A DNA stretch of 64,000 nucleotides from Erpetoichthys calabaricus (Eukaryota; Chordata; Cladistia; Polypteriformes; Polypteridae). The stretch is from positions 184,907,875 through 184,971,874 of the forward strand of contig NC_041402.2 of NCBI RefSeq assembly GCF_900747795.2, given 5' to 3'. Under the pieces are notes generated by a model. It did no database searches, had not been told where the DNA came from, and worked only from the letters and a program-made list of their open reading frames with translations. The first letter of the stretch is position 1, and each line of letters begins with the position of its first letter. Shown here in pieces: positions 11,798 through 26,600 of the stretch. The translations under genes were made by a program, and so were the position numbers.

Positions 11798-14700
11798 TGG
11801 TGTGAAAAACTATTTGCCCCCTTCCTGATTTCTTATTCTTTTGCATGTTTGTCACACAAAATGTTTCTGATCATCAAACACATTTAACCATTAGTCAAAT
11901 ATAACACAAGTAAACACAAAATGCAGTTTTTAAATGATGGTTTTTATTATTTAAGGAGAAAAAAAAATCCAAACCTACATGGCCCTGTGTGAAAAAGTAA
12001 TTGCCCCCTTGTTAAAAAATAACCTAACTGTGGTGTATCACACCTGAGTTCAATTTCCGTAGCCACCCCCAGGCCTGATTACTGCCACACCTGTTTCAAT
12101 CAAGAAATCACTTAAATAGGAGCTGCCTGACACAGAGAAGTAGACCAAAAGCACCTCAAAAGCTAGACATCATGCCAAGATCCAAAGAAATTCAGGAACA
12201 AATGAGAACAGAAGTAATTGAGATCTATCAGTCTGGTAAAGGTTATAAAGCCATTTCTAAAGCTTTGGGACTCCAGCGAACCACAGTGAGAGCCATTATC
12301 CACAAATGGCAAAAACATGGAACAGTGGTGAACCTTCCCAGGAGTGGCCGGCCGACCAAGATTACCCACAAAAGACCCCAGGACAACGTCTAAAGAACTG
12401 CAGGCCTCACTTGCCTCAATTAAGGTCAGTGTTCACGACTCCACCATAAGAAAGAGACTGGGCAAAAACGGCCTGCATGGCAGATTTCCAAGACGCAAAC
12501 CACTGTTAAGCAAAAAGAACATTAGGGCTCGTCTCAATTTTGCTAAGAAACATCTCAATGATTGCCAAGACTTTTGGGAAAATACCTTGTGGACTGATGA
12601 GACAAAAGTTGAACTTTTTGGAAGGCAAATGTCCCGTTACATCTGGCGTAAAAGGAACACAGCATTTCAGAAAAAGAACATCATACCAACAGTAAAATAT
12701 GGTGGTGGTAGTGTGATGGTCTGGGGTTGTTTTGCTGCTTCAGGACCTGGAAGGCTTGCTGCGATAGATGGAACCATGAATTCTACTGTCTACCAAAAAA
12801 TCCTGAAGGAGAATGTCCGGCCATCTGTTCGTCAACTCAAGCTGAAGCGATCTTGGGTGCTGCAACAGGACAATGACCCAAAACACACCAGCAAATCCAC
12901 CTCTGAATGGCTGAAGAAAAACAAAATGAAGACTTTGGAGTGGCCTAGTCAAAGTCCTGACCTGAATCCAATTGAGATGCTATGGCATGACCTTAAAAAG
13001 GCGGTTCATGCTAGAAAACCCTCAAATAAAGCTGAATTACAACAATTTTGCAAAGATGAGTGGGCCAAAATTCCTCCAGAGCGCTGTAAAAGACTCATTG
13101 CAAGTTATCGCAAACGCTTGATTGCAGTTATTGCTGCTAAGGGTGGCCCAACCAGTTATTAGGTTCAGGGGGCAATTACTTTTTCACACAGGGCCATGTA
13201 GGTTTGGATTTTTTTTTCTCCCTAAATAATAAAAACCACCATTTACAAACTGCATTTTGTGTTTACTTGTGTTATATTTGACTAATGGTTAAATGTGTTT
13301 GATGATCAGAAACATTTTGTGTGACAAACATGCAAAAGAATAAGAAATCAGGAAGGGGGCAAATAGTTTTTCACACTACTGTGTGTGTGTATATATATAT
13401 ATATTTATTAGGTACTGTATACACAGTACAGTACGTTGTATTTTCTGATCGCTTCACTTTGAGTCTGCACTCGATTGAACTGTCATCCACTGGAGCTTCA
13501 TCTCCAATGTGGGGATCCGTCTGAACGGACCATAAAAGCCAAACCAAAATCTCCTGAAGGCCCCGTGTTTCGTTTTCGGCGGTGACGCACGGACTGCACT
13601 TACCTAAAATCAAATATGCGGCTGCTGAGATGCAGAAGATGATGAGAATGACGGTGGCGGGGCCGACGTCCTCGACCGAGCATTTATTCGGGCAGACGCA
13701 CGGGCTCTCCACAAACATCTCGAAAGTCTCCGACCCTTCCAGGACTTTGGAGAAGGACACCGAGTGGTTGGTGCTGCAGTGGAAGTGGATGGTGGTCTTA
13801 AGGAGTGGATTTTGTGAGGCTTCTTCCACGATGAAAGATGCACAGAAGAAAGAAATGAAACAAGAGAGTTAGTGATTTGGGAAGAGAGCAGCAGTGGCGC
13901 ACGGCGGTTGTGTAGGCGGCGGGGGGCTCGGAGACGAGTGTATTGTGGGCAGATCCCCTGGACGCACATACGGTGGTCCTCTCCTGTCAGCTTAGCCCCA
14001 CAAACCCTAACCCTGCTCTGTGGCCATTTTGAATTTGACTTTGTGTGTCTCCCTTGTTAAAATGCTACTTGAGAAGTCTTGGCTGAAGACCACCGGTTCA
14101 CTGTTTCTGTCCAGTTTCTTAGAGGCACCTGCTCTTGCACGCGTTTTCTGCTTCTCCACATAACCATTTGTGTGCCTGCATGCAACGTAATCCACAAGGG
14201 GTACGGAGACAGTCGAAGAAGACCACCACAACCAGCGAGACCCCCGCCTGACCTGCCTTGGCCTCTGTGCAGGTTAAAGAAAAAAAAACCAGGGGGCCTG
14301 CAGCCTCGGCCTGATGGGGTGACAGCGACCTGAGGCAGGCAGCCAAGCCAAGTCGGCGAGTGGCCCAACCAAAGCCCAGAATGAAACCCCATAAGACGTC
14401 CGAGTAGAGACCTGAGGATGGGAAGCGTCTGTAAGCGGCCATTTAATGTGATGGATATTGAGAGGCTCTGCCAGGAAGAACGGGATAAACGGACGAAACT
14501 GAGGTGTGCAAAGCTTGTTGAGGTTTACATTGAAGAGATGAAGCGGGAATTGCTGCCAAAAGGGGGTTCTACAAAGTACTGAACTAAGAAAAACCCGCTT
14601 CAGACTGGGGGGCGACTGTGACCTGAAACAGAAAGCGGAGTGGTGGCTCCGAGGCTAAGGATCTGCGCTGGTATCCAGAAGGTTGATGGTTCGAATCCCC

Positions 14701-17700
14701 TGTCACTGCCAAAAGAGATCCTACTCTGCTGGGCCCTTGAGCTCCAGGGGTGCTGTACAATGGCTGACCCCACGCTGTGACCCCAAGGGGTATGTGAAAA
14801 CTATCCATCCGTCCATCCATCCATTTTCCAACCCGCTGAATCCGAACACAGGGTCACGGGGGTCTGCTGGAGCCAATCCCAGCCAACACAGGGCACAAGG
14901 CAGGAAACAAACCCTGGGCAGGGTGCCAACCCACCGCAGGACACACACAAACACACCCACACCCCAAGCACACCCACAATCCACCTAACCTGCATGTCTT
15001 TGGACTGTGGGAGGAAACCCACGCAGACTCGGGGAGAACATGCAAACTCCACGCAGGGAGGACCCGGGAAGCGATCCTCAGGCCTCCTTACTGCGAGGCA
15101 GCAGCGCTACCCACTGTGCCACCGTGCTGCCCAATGTGAAAACTAACAAATTTCTAATACAAGAAACTGTATAAGGTGAAATAAAGAACAAAAACAAAAA
15201 AAGACAACGCTGGAGTGGCTTTGGGACAAATCTCTGAGGGTCCTTTGAGCCAAAGTCCATTGAAGACGTGTGGAGAGACCTGAAGATGGCCACCTCCATG
15301 CACTTCCCATTCAATCTAAGAGAACTTGAGAGGCTCTGCCAGGAAGAACGGGATAAACGGGCCAGTACTGAGGTGTGCAAAGCTTGTAGAGTCGGACCTA
15401 AGAAGAACCAAAGCTGCTATGGAGTTCTAGAAAGTACTGAACCTCCGGAGGGTCTGAATTCTTCTAGGAGTGACAGCTTACAGTTTTGTTTTTAATTTTT
15501 TAATATTTTCAAACCTTTCACTTTTTTTATTGCTGTTGTGTTCCAAAGCTCCTACTGTTCCTCAGAAGTGACTGTCACTTCATGTCACCTGACTGCGATG
15601 ACCGCCTCTATTCACACATGAAAATGGAATCTGAGATTCTGAGTAAACATGTCGTGTCACCTTCTAAACCTGCTTAATCCGGACCAGGGTTGTTTTGGGG
15701 TGGGGTGGCTATCCCAGCTAGCACAGGGCACCAGTCCATCGCAAGACAAAAACACGCACACACACACACCCTGGGCCAATCCACTGTCACCAGTCCACCG
15801 AACCTGCATGTCTTTAGAGTGTGAGAAGAAACTCCATGGAGGGAGAACCTCAGATGAGAACCCCGGTCTCCGTACTGCAAGTACCCGCACTTCACCACTG
15901 TGCCACCCTCGGTGTACACGGGCATGGCTCAGAACTTAAGACCTGTGTGAGTCACGCTGAGTCAGCATGGTGCCAAGTCCCCAAGTGATGTTCCCAGGGT
16001 CTTGTTGAACTCCTGGCTCTGTTGTGACCATTTTGGTGTCTTAGTAACGTGTGGAGCAAAGATTTGGACAAATCAGGAAGGAACATCGGAATACAACTGG
16101 GGGGCCTAAGCACTTAAAAGATTTGGGTGCGCCCCCCCCCCCCACCTGTTCTTTGTCCACAGGACACTGAGTGAGCACCAGAGCTGCCAGATTGAACTTC
16201 TGTCATTCTCATACAGGTTTATGGGGGTGGGGTGGCATGCACTGCTACAGCACATTGTCACACCCACCACACAACGAAACAGCTCAGGACCCTAGTTGGC
16301 AACCCCCCAGGCAGACACGCAGTTCAGTCCCACCCTCTGGAAATGACCCTCTATCTGCCGCAGCCAGGTGTTATGTGGGCGACCCCTTGGCCTGGTCCAG
16401 CCACTCAGGTCCCCAACAATGAGGACCTTATGAGCCAGATCACCCTCGGGTAATCGCGCCACATGGCCGTAGTGCTGTAAGTGACGCTCCCTCACAGTGC
16501 AGGTCATGTGCCTCATTCAGGACTCCATGAGCAACACAAAGTCACACCAGCAGCACCCAAGGACTCTCTGAAGAGACACACATGAAGTCTCAGGTCACTG
16601 GATAGTGTCCATGTCTCACAAACAGGAACCACCAGGACTTTTCCAGAGATATCTGGAGTGCCACACACCCCCAGCTGGTGACCTCATGACCCCCCATGCT
16701 CTCCCAATCCATCTACTGACTTCATAGGAAGAGTCACCAGAGACATGAATGTCACCGCCGAGGTAAGTAAACCTCTCGATGAGGTCGACACTCTCTCCGC
16801 AGACAGACACACTGCTGACGGCCGTGCCCACGAGGTCATCTTAATTTTTATCAGGACCCTTGCAAGCCCAGACACTCAGACTCCTCACTCAGTCCCTTGA
16901 GAGCCTCCATTGAAGATCACAGCATCGTCAGCAAAGTCAAGATCAGTGGATGTCTCTTAGCCAACAGATACCCCACTTGCCCGATGCCCACTCCAGGCAA
17001 GCATTGAACAGACTTATCATAGATATGCTTACAAATGATCGTTTTTGTTTTTTCCACCCTGGAGAGGTGGAGAGGAATGAAGGTCAGTAGGACCACCAAG
17101 ACAGAATACATGTGTGTGGATGAGAGGAAGGTCAGTGGAATGGTGAGGATGAGGGAGTAGAGCTGGTGAAGGTGGATGAGTATAAATACTTGGGATCAAC
17201 AGTTCAGAGTAATGGGGATTGTGGAAGAGAAGTGAAGAAGAGAGTGCAGGCAGGATGGAGAAGAGTGTCAGGAGTGATTTGTGACAGATGGGTAATCAGC
17301 AAGAGTGAAAGGGAAGGTCTACAGGATGGTAGTGAGACCAGCTATGTTATATGGGCTGGAGGTGGCAGAGTTAAAGATGCTAAGATTTGCATTGGGGGTG
17401 ACGAGGATGGACAGGATTAGAAATGAGGACATTAGAGGGTCATCTTAGGTTTGGAGACAAAGTCAGTGTAGGTTTGGACATGTGCAGAGGAGAAATGAGG
17501 GGTATACTGAGAGAAGGGTACTAAGGATAGAGCTGGCAGGTAAGAGGAGAAGAGGACGGTCTAAGAGAAGGTTTATGGATGTGGTGAGAGAGGACAGGCA
17601 GGTGATGAGGGTAACAGAACAAGATGACGAGGACAGGAAGATATGGAAGAAGATGATCTGCTGTGGTGACCCCTAACAGGAGCAGCCAAAAGAAGAAGAA

Positions 17701-20623
17701 AGTACAAACTGTGTATGCTGATGGTCATACATGTACAATAATTATCACACATCTGGCAACGCTGCACTCCCTCTCAGTGGGCGACTGAACGGGACCACCG
17801 CCATGACCAAGACAATCACGTGACGACGACGAGAGCCTCGGTGGGCCGTGTGCCAGTTGCCAGATTTGAATTTTGTTGTATTCCCAAGATTAACGTAACT
17901 CGTGTGTATCATTAACTTCTATTATTACTGTTTTATTAATGTACGTCGTTTAATGTGGCAGCCCCTTCCTATGGACCCTGGTTCAGCCGCGCCATTTTCA
18001 TTTATGCACCATGTGGTCCCTGGTAATCTGGCACTCTGGTGCCCCCCTTTTCTGCTGATGCCCAAAGCCCCATCTTATTTTGTTTAATGGCTAGTCCTGC
18101 CCTGCTGAGGTGAGTCCATAGAAATCAGGAACAGAATTCATGAGAAAAGACGAGAAAGAAACTTTCAGAGCTAAACAAACAAAAAAGTTTAAAATAAAAA
18201 CACAAGCAGCAACAGCGCAGGCACCAGACTGCGCTGTTCACAAACTGGTCACAAATGAAGAAAATGGTTAGAATGAAAATTAGACGGCTTGCCCCTTGGC
18301 ATCTCACAGACACTGGGCACAACCCCTAGTGGTTGGTGGCATCCAAGCAGCCAAACCCTAAACTATCTGATTGGGACGACATCAACAACGTGCACCGCGT
18401 CCAAGTCGACAGCACAATTACGACGGCCTCAAAGGAGGTCAGGCTGCTGTGAAGTCAGAAGGGGGTCTCAGCCAGGAATAGAGAGGCAGACCCCAAAAGT
18501 GGTCCCTGGATGCCTGAAGCAGGGAGTCCCCGGTCCGGTCCTGGAGGGCCGCAGTGGCTGCAGGTTTTCATTCTAACTGTTTCCTTAGACGGAGACCTGC
18601 TGTTGCTGCTAATTAACTTTAAGTGGCTTCTTATTTAAGACGCAGACCCCTTAATTGTTTCTTGTTTTTCTTTACTTAGCAGCCAAAGAATGAGGTAGAA
18701 AACGAGCCGCCACGTGACCAGCTAACCTGCATCCATCATACAACATCTGGAAATAAAGAAACGGGAAGGCCTCGGTAAGGACAGTCGGCTCAGGACCACA
18801 CAACACATTGTGACGAGGGTCTCAGTAAAAAAGAAAGGTGGCAGAGTGAGAGCAGCAATGAGCCGTGGAGTTGAATTAACAACAAGGGTGGGCTTCGAAT
18901 AAAGAAACTGTATGGAGTTTGTGACCCCCCTGACTTTGCGGGTCGTCTGCTGGCTCACTGACTCCACGTCTCATTTCTGTTTGCGTGAAGTTAAAGGAAA
19001 AAATGAAGCAATTCAGAGGAAAAAAAAAAAACATGGCGAGTGAAATGAAGGGAAAAGAAGTAAATTGGCAGCACCGCTAATTAAGAGCAGGGTCAGCATG
19101 AAACCCAGCGGTCACCGTAGTCCTCCAGGAGACCCCTGAGCTAAACACCACGTTCTTCTTAAACTGCACTTACTGTGGTAGGTGACTGAGAGAATTTGGG
19201 TCCGGTTGTTGTAGTGAAATTCATTGCCGTCGTGTCTTCCAAAGCTGACGTATTCCTCAAGTGGGGTGTGGCGCCCGCTAAAAAACAAAAACAAATCATT
19301 AATGTTGGCGCTAAAAAGTTCGCCCCATTGGAGGACACTAATAAAGCTGATGTCCCGCCACGTGACTTTAGTCATTGGGTAGCTCAGACTGTTGTCACCG
19401 GGCTGTGACTGACAATCGCCGCCATGTCACATTTACCGACTTGCTCACTCGTTTTTCTGACCGCCTGACAGAGCCGGTGCTGTGTGAAGGGTTTATCGGT
19501 ACAATGAGATCGGCCTCAGTCTTACTTTCTCGCCTCCATTCTATGATGGTGCGTAAATCACGAGACATCTGATTCTGTTCTGTTTGCGAGGTCCAAAACC
19601 TCCGGTGTTCCTCCGTCCTCATTGCTGCATTCTATGCATCATAAATCCCGATGAGCGTTCATTGGCTGTCGGCTCTCATACACACAGACCGAAGACAAAA
19701 TCAAATTGGAGCCATCCAGGACCACCAACGTTGACCCCCCAGGTTTTAAAGAGTCCAAGTCTTAAATAGCAAATCAATTAAGTGAAGTTAATCAGCAGCA
19801 AAAAACTGGTCACAAATGAAGAAAATGGTTAGAATGAAAACCTGCGCCGCTGCGGCCCACCAGGATTGGAGCTGAGAACCTCTGCCTTACTCAGAGAGGC
19901 CATCATAAAAATGGGAATTGTCCAGCACTGTGCTTCACTTTGGCTCCTCCAAGACGCGCAGTTAAGCTAATCAGCAATTCCCTACTGGCCACATGTGACC
20001 GACTGTGGACGCGTATTTGACTGAGTGCTGTGATGGAGTGGACTGCTGAGAGCGATTGGCTCCTGTCTCAGTCCCAAGGCTGCATTCATAGATGGGATCA
20101 ACATCTGGTCCCTCACACTGCTGCTCACACCCCGAGGACATTGTGACAGGGCATCCCTTCTGGGTGCTGCAACCCCATAATCCAAATGTCCAAATTGCTT
20201 GAATATTCCTAAATCCAATCTAAACAACAGAGAGATGATGATGATGATGACAAATGGCTGAACACTCAAGTTTTGAAACAAATCAAGCCTGTCCACCCCA
20301 CTTTACCCCAACATGGCTCCTATAACTGACTAGACTTACGCATCACTCGCTAGCCAGCTTTGAAGCCTCAGGATTCGCGTCTCCCCTTTCACCTCCACCA
20401 GGCAGGCACCAGTCTGTCTACAGGGTCCGGCCTCTGCCCCTCTCTGCTAGCAAACTCAGCTTTTATCCCATTTAGTTTTCAGCTTCAGACTTGTTGGACT
20501 CTACCAGGGTGATGCTGACCGGGGCTCTCTAGTCTTTCTTTAGAGGAGCCCTTCCAGTGTCCTGTGCTACCTAATGGACTCCAAGAACTTGGAAGAAAAC
20601 ATACAACTAGGACTAAACACGTC

Positions 20624-20665
<42 letters not shown>

Positions 20666-23600
20666 CTTTATTAATCCCAATGGGAAATTCACATTCTTCA
20701 GCAGCAGCATACTGATACAATAAATAATATTAAATTAAAGAATGATGATAATACAGGTGAAAAAAACAGACAATAACTATGTATAATGTTAAATATTAAC
20801 GTTTACCCCCCCTGGTGGAATTAAAGAGTCGCATAGTTTGGGGGAGGAACGATCTCCTCAATCTGTCTGTGGAGCAGGACAGTGACAGCAGTCTGTCGCT
20901 GAAGCTGCTCTTCTGTCTGGAGATGATACTATTTAGTGGATGCAGTGGATTCTCCATAATTGATAGGAGCCTGCTGAGCGCCCTTCGCTCTGCCACAGAT
21001 GTCAAACTGTCCAGCTCCATGCCAACAATAGAGCCTGCCTTCCTCACCAGTTTGTCCAGGCGTGAGGCGTCTTTCCTCTTAATGCTGCCTCCCCAGCACA
21101 CCACTGCGTAGAAGAGGGCGCTCGCCACAACTGTTTGATAGAACATCTGCAGCATCTTATTGCAGATGTTGAAGGAAGCCAGCCTTCTAAGGAAGTATAA
21201 CCGGCTCTGTCCTCTTTTGCACAGAGCATCAGTATTGGCAGTCCAGTCTAATTTATCATCCAGCTGCACTCCCAGATATTTATAGGTCTGCACCCTCTGC
21301 ACACAGTCACCTTTGATGATCACTGGGTCTATGAGGGGTCTGGGCCTCCTAAAATCCACCACCAGCTCCTTGGTTTTGCTGGTGTTCAGGTGTAGGTGGT
21401 TTGAGTCGCACCATTTAACAAAGTCATTGATTAGGTCCCTATACTCCTCCTCCAGCCCATTCCTGATACAGCCCACGATAGCAGTGTCATCAGCGAACTT
21501 TTGCACATGGCAGGACTCCGAGTTGTATTGGAAGTCTGATGTATATAGGCTGAACAGGACCGGAGAAAGTACAGTCCCCTGTGGCGCTCCTGTGTTGCTG
21601 ACCACAATGTCAGACGTGCAGTTCCCAAGATGCACATACTGAGGTCTGTCTTTAAGATAGTCCACGATCCATGCCACCAGATATGAATCTAATCCCATCT
21701 CTGTCAGCTTGTCCCTAAGGAGCAGAGGTTGGATTGTGTTGAAGGCGCTAGAGAAGTCTAGAAACATAATTCTTACAGCACCACTGCCTCTGTCCAAGTG
21801 AGAGAGGGATCGGTGTAGCATATAGATGATGGCATCTTCCGCTCCCACCTTCTCCTGATATGCAAACTGCAGAGGGTCAAGGGCGTGTTGAACCTGTGGC
21901 CTCAGGTGGTGAAGCAGCAGCCTCTCCATGGTCTTCATCACATGTGATGTCAGAGCAACAGGCCGAAAGTCATTCAGCTCACTAGGACGTGATACCTTTG
22001 GGACTGGGGTGATACAAGATGTCTAGAAACGCAAACCATGACGTTCAGGTATCGGCACACGGGTGGGTGGATGTGATCGGGTCACACAGGCTGATGAAGA
22101 GTATTTAGATTGTGATCGGGTCACACAGGCTGATGAAGAGTATTTAGACGGGTGGATGTGATCGGGTCACACAGGCTGATGAAGAGTATTTAGATTGTGA
22201 TCGGGTCACACAGGCTGATGAAGACTATTTAGATTGTGATCGGGTCACACATGCTGATGAAGAGTATTTAGATTGTGATCGGGTCACACAGGTTGATGAA
22301 GAGTATTTAGATTGTGATCGGGTCAGAGAGGCTGATGAAGAGTATTTAGACGGGTGGGTGGATGTGATCGGGTCACACAGGCTGATGAAGAGTATTTAGA
22401 TTGTGATCGGGTCACACAGGCTGATGAAGAGTATTTAGATTGTGATCGGGTCACACATGCTGATGAAGAGTATTTAGATTGTGATCGGGTCAGAGAGGCT
22501 GATGAAGAGTATTTAGACGGGTGGGTGGATGTGATCGGGTCACACAGGCTGATGAAGAGTATTTAGATTGTGATCGGGTCACACAGGTTGATGAAGAGTA
22601 TTTAGATTGTGATCGGGTCACACAGGCTGATGAAGAGTATTTAGACGGGTGGATGTGATCGGGTCACACAGGCTGATGAAGAGTATTTAGATTGTGATCG
22701 GGTCACACAGGCTGATGAAGACTATTTAGATTGTGATAGGGTCACACATGCTGATGAAGAGTATTTAGATTGTGATCGGGTCACACAGGTTGATGAAGAG
22801 TATTTAGATTGTGATCGGGTCAGAGAGGCTGATGAAGAGTATTTAGACGGGTGGGTGGATGTGATCGGGTCACACAGGCTGATGAAGAGTATTTAGATTG
22901 TGATCGGGTCACACAGGCTGATGAAGACTATTTAGATTGTGATCGGGTCACACATGCTGATGAAGAGTATTTAGATTGTGATCGGGTCAGAGAGGCTGAT
23001 GAAGAGTATTTAGACGGGTGGGTGGATGTGATCGGGTCACACAGGCTGATGAAGAGTATTTAGATTGTGATCGGGTCACACAGGTTGATGAAGAGTATTT
23101 AGATTGTGATCGGGTCAGAGAGGCTGATGAAGAGTATTTAGACGGGTGGGTGGATGTGATCGGGTCACACAGGCTGATGAAGAGTATTTAGATTGTGATC
23201 GGGTCAGAGAGGCTGATGAAGAGTATTTAGACGGGTGGATGTGATTGGGTCAGAGAGGCTGATGAAGAGTATTTAGACACCAAAGTGGACGAGGTGACAC
23301 TGGACCCAGCACTGCAAACTATTTGATTTGAGCTCCAGGAGGATTCATCCATCTATCCATGATCCAACCCGCTATATCCTAACTACAGGGTCATGGGGGT
23401 CTGCTGGTGCCAATCCCAGCCAACACAGGGCGCAAGGCAGAAACAAACCCTGGGTAGGGCGCCAGCCCACCGCAGCAGGAGGATTCAGATATAAATAAAT
23501 GAGCAGGTTGACTTTTAGATTTATGCAAATGTATTATTCCAAATTTAGATTCCTAAGCACAAAACAATCAAAATCACTTGTACCAATAAAACCAGATAGT

Positions 23601-26600
23601 CCTGACGTAGGCAGTCTGCTCCCCTAACAGCTGAGGTGTCGGTCTGTCAACTACAAGCCTCCCAGTTCACTCCCACCCTCCAAGTCCCCGTGTGATCCTA
23701 CGTGCGTCACTTGGCTGGTGTCAATTATGTCTAGAAATATGAAAATAACTGTACTAAACCTACAGATGGGGGCTCCTCTACCATCAGGACATTCTGGGAG
23801 CATGTCAGGGGACCCCAGGTAGCATAGGGCTGTTTGATCTTGTAGCCCATCAGAAGAGACCATTGAGTGTCCAGGAAAGGCACTTTATCCTCTTGAGGTT
23901 CATTTTCTATCGGTGGACAAGTTAATTCTGGAAAAGCCTAAACTGTTAGCCGTGATTTACGCGCACGTCCTGCAAAGCTCACCATTTCAACATTCACTCC
24001 GCACAGATGAGGCTCAAAGACAAAGCAAGAACACCTCAACACTGGCCGAGGAGGCCGGCTACCTCACCTTCAATAAATCACCAGGGGCTACAAGGTGTCC
24101 CTGCTGGGATCTGCTTACGTGTCGATCCGTCTTCAGATTGCTTCCCGTGAAAAGGGCTACACTTCTGAATACCCCAACAAAAGGCAGGAGGGGCGACGCC
24201 TGTCGGGCTATCGTATCCCAGTGGCTGCCTACACAATCTAACAGAAGGCATGGAGGTAATCGCTACTTCTGACAGTACATAATCTAATTGGACACAATTT
24301 GTTTTATTAACAATCATCGATTATTGCTAAATGTCAGTAAACAACATGACGTTTCAGCAAAGCAACACTCAAATTATTACAATAATTAATTTTGTTTAAT
24401 TGAAGGAGAAAGCAGGTGTAGATGTTAGATATGAAAACATACGACCTGAATGATTCAAATCGGGGTCACACAGCAAACTTCAGAGCAGGTGGCTGTGGCT
24501 TTGGTTGCTGCAGTCTTTGTTTTTTAAAACCGGGCAGGATGCTTGGGAGCGGAGGGGCAAAGTCTGACCGGGTGCTCTTCCTAGTCTTATTTAAAATCTT
24601 TTGAATTTATAGTCTTGCTGCCTGCCTTATGAAGCATGTAATCATTAATAATCATAATGTAATCATAATGTAATCATTAGTCACAAATTTTGGACAACCA
24701 ATAAGCTCCACGTTCTGGATGATTGTTAAGTGAGTTACTTTTGGCTTAAGACGTGAAACGTGTTCATCTTAAAGTCTCAGGCCTCCATTTCCCATACTCT
24801 TAACAAGCACTTACACATTGTAATAAACAGTGACACTCTTTAACAATTTGACATTATTTTCCCAGAATTCCTGTCCACGTCTCTTTTGCCAGAATTGTAT
24901 CTACTCCCAAATGTGACCGCCTTAGAAAACAACCTCATGAATATTAATGAGCTAATGAGGTCATTTGTACCTGCTTGCATTTTCAGTAACAGAACTTTTC
25001 CCTCATGAGCTCTGAGCCCACAAGGTAAGAGTCAGCATCTAAATAATTCTAAAATAAAAAGAGACCAAAAATAAAACACACAAATTAAACATTACGGGTC
25101 GCATTCAGCATACTGTGAAGGCAGAATTTTCCAACTGCATTATACACACGTGCTGAAAACATGAAGGGGGGATCACACCGCCCCCCCCCCCCAAAACCAC
25201 CAAACCACTTGTGGAAACAATCGAGTGTCCATGTGAGAGAGGGGGACCCCCCACCCCTGTGACTGCCCACTCCAACATCAAGAGTGGCAACCACTGTGCC
25301 GCATGAAACAACGGGGTGTCGTTAAAATTTATTTCGGCTCTCTGGTAAGGAGCTCAGTTCATTACGACACCCAGGGGCCTGTGAGGGGGTCTTAATCCAG
25401 CCTTGCGTTGGGATTCACTGTGAAAAGGCGCTACATAAAATCCTAAGGACGCCAGCCCAGCCTGCACTTTCACTAACTGTGTGGTTCTGAGCGAGTCACG
25501 GAACTGACTTGGGTTCCATTTGTACAACACAAGTAACTGTAAAGGATGATGGAATAAGGCTCATACTGTAAGGGAGAGGTGCCGTATAAAATAAAGCCCC
25601 CAGTTCAGTGCCCCCCCCCCCACTTTAACTTACCAGTACAGTCCCTCCATCTGCTAATGGTCAGTTCTACAAAGATGAAATCAAGTATTTTACATCAGTG
25701 GGATGGCTGTCACTTTGAACGAGTGTGGCAGTGTAATACATACCAGTTCAAAGCCCACCTGAGACCCTTTGAGAATCGCTTTATTAAGAACTAGCTGAAT
25801 ACCCAGTGGCTTCACTCACTGAGTGGAAGGGAAAAAAATAAAATGTAGTCTATAAATTATTAAACAGTAAAATATTAACATTTTAAGAAGTAAAGATATA
25901 TTGAGCACTACTGGAATGGTTTCAGGTAAACTACACTTTAAAGGCGCTATAACACAACAGGTAAGTAGTACTAACAGCAGCTAAAATGTATTTGGATCAT
26001 CTCTCGGTAGCAGATCCCTTGTGAAAGGCGCTACATGACCGCTGTGGTATAGAAATTACATTTTCTATATGATCGTCCAAATTTCTGCCTGACAACCTTG
26101 CACTACATGCCTGTGATTTAGGAGAAAAATAATTCTGATAAATGTGGACGCTGCCCTTCTGTGCTTAAGTCCAACACTTTACATGAAGAGGTCTGTACAT
26201 CTTCTTAGATGTAAACTCTCCGTCTTCTTAAAATAACACTATGTAACACAATTTTTGTTCCTGGCTTCCAAGAGTTATATTTCAACTGCTTATGTCTAAA
26301 GCCAGGGCCGGATTTTCCTATAAGCTAACTAGGCTTCAGCCTGGGGCCTCAAGATCAAGAGGGGCCTACATTCAAATTGTTAGCAAAATTAAAATGACAC
26401 TATTCTAAAAACAGTGAACACTAAAACACTGAACCGAAAATAAGGAGAAATTCTACTCATATGACTAATAAACAAACATAAAAATGTATTGGTTAAGATC
26501 AACGCGTTTTACGTATTTTATTATATCTCATGTAATTTACAAACTTAAAAATGGAAGGTGAAAGGGCCTCATAAGTGGAATAGCCTAGGGCCTCTTCTCA

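Noticed and set aside
22354-23063. Open frames with a 13-residue acidic repeat, and a CRISPR-like look of regularly spaced repeats
   Set aside because: It is a tandem minisatellite without unique spacers, in a vertebrate intron; frames stay open because 39 is divisible by three.
23913-24272. 119-codon plus-strand frame
   Set aside because: No recognisable domain, no convincing splice sites, and antisense to intron 1 of the minus-strand gene.
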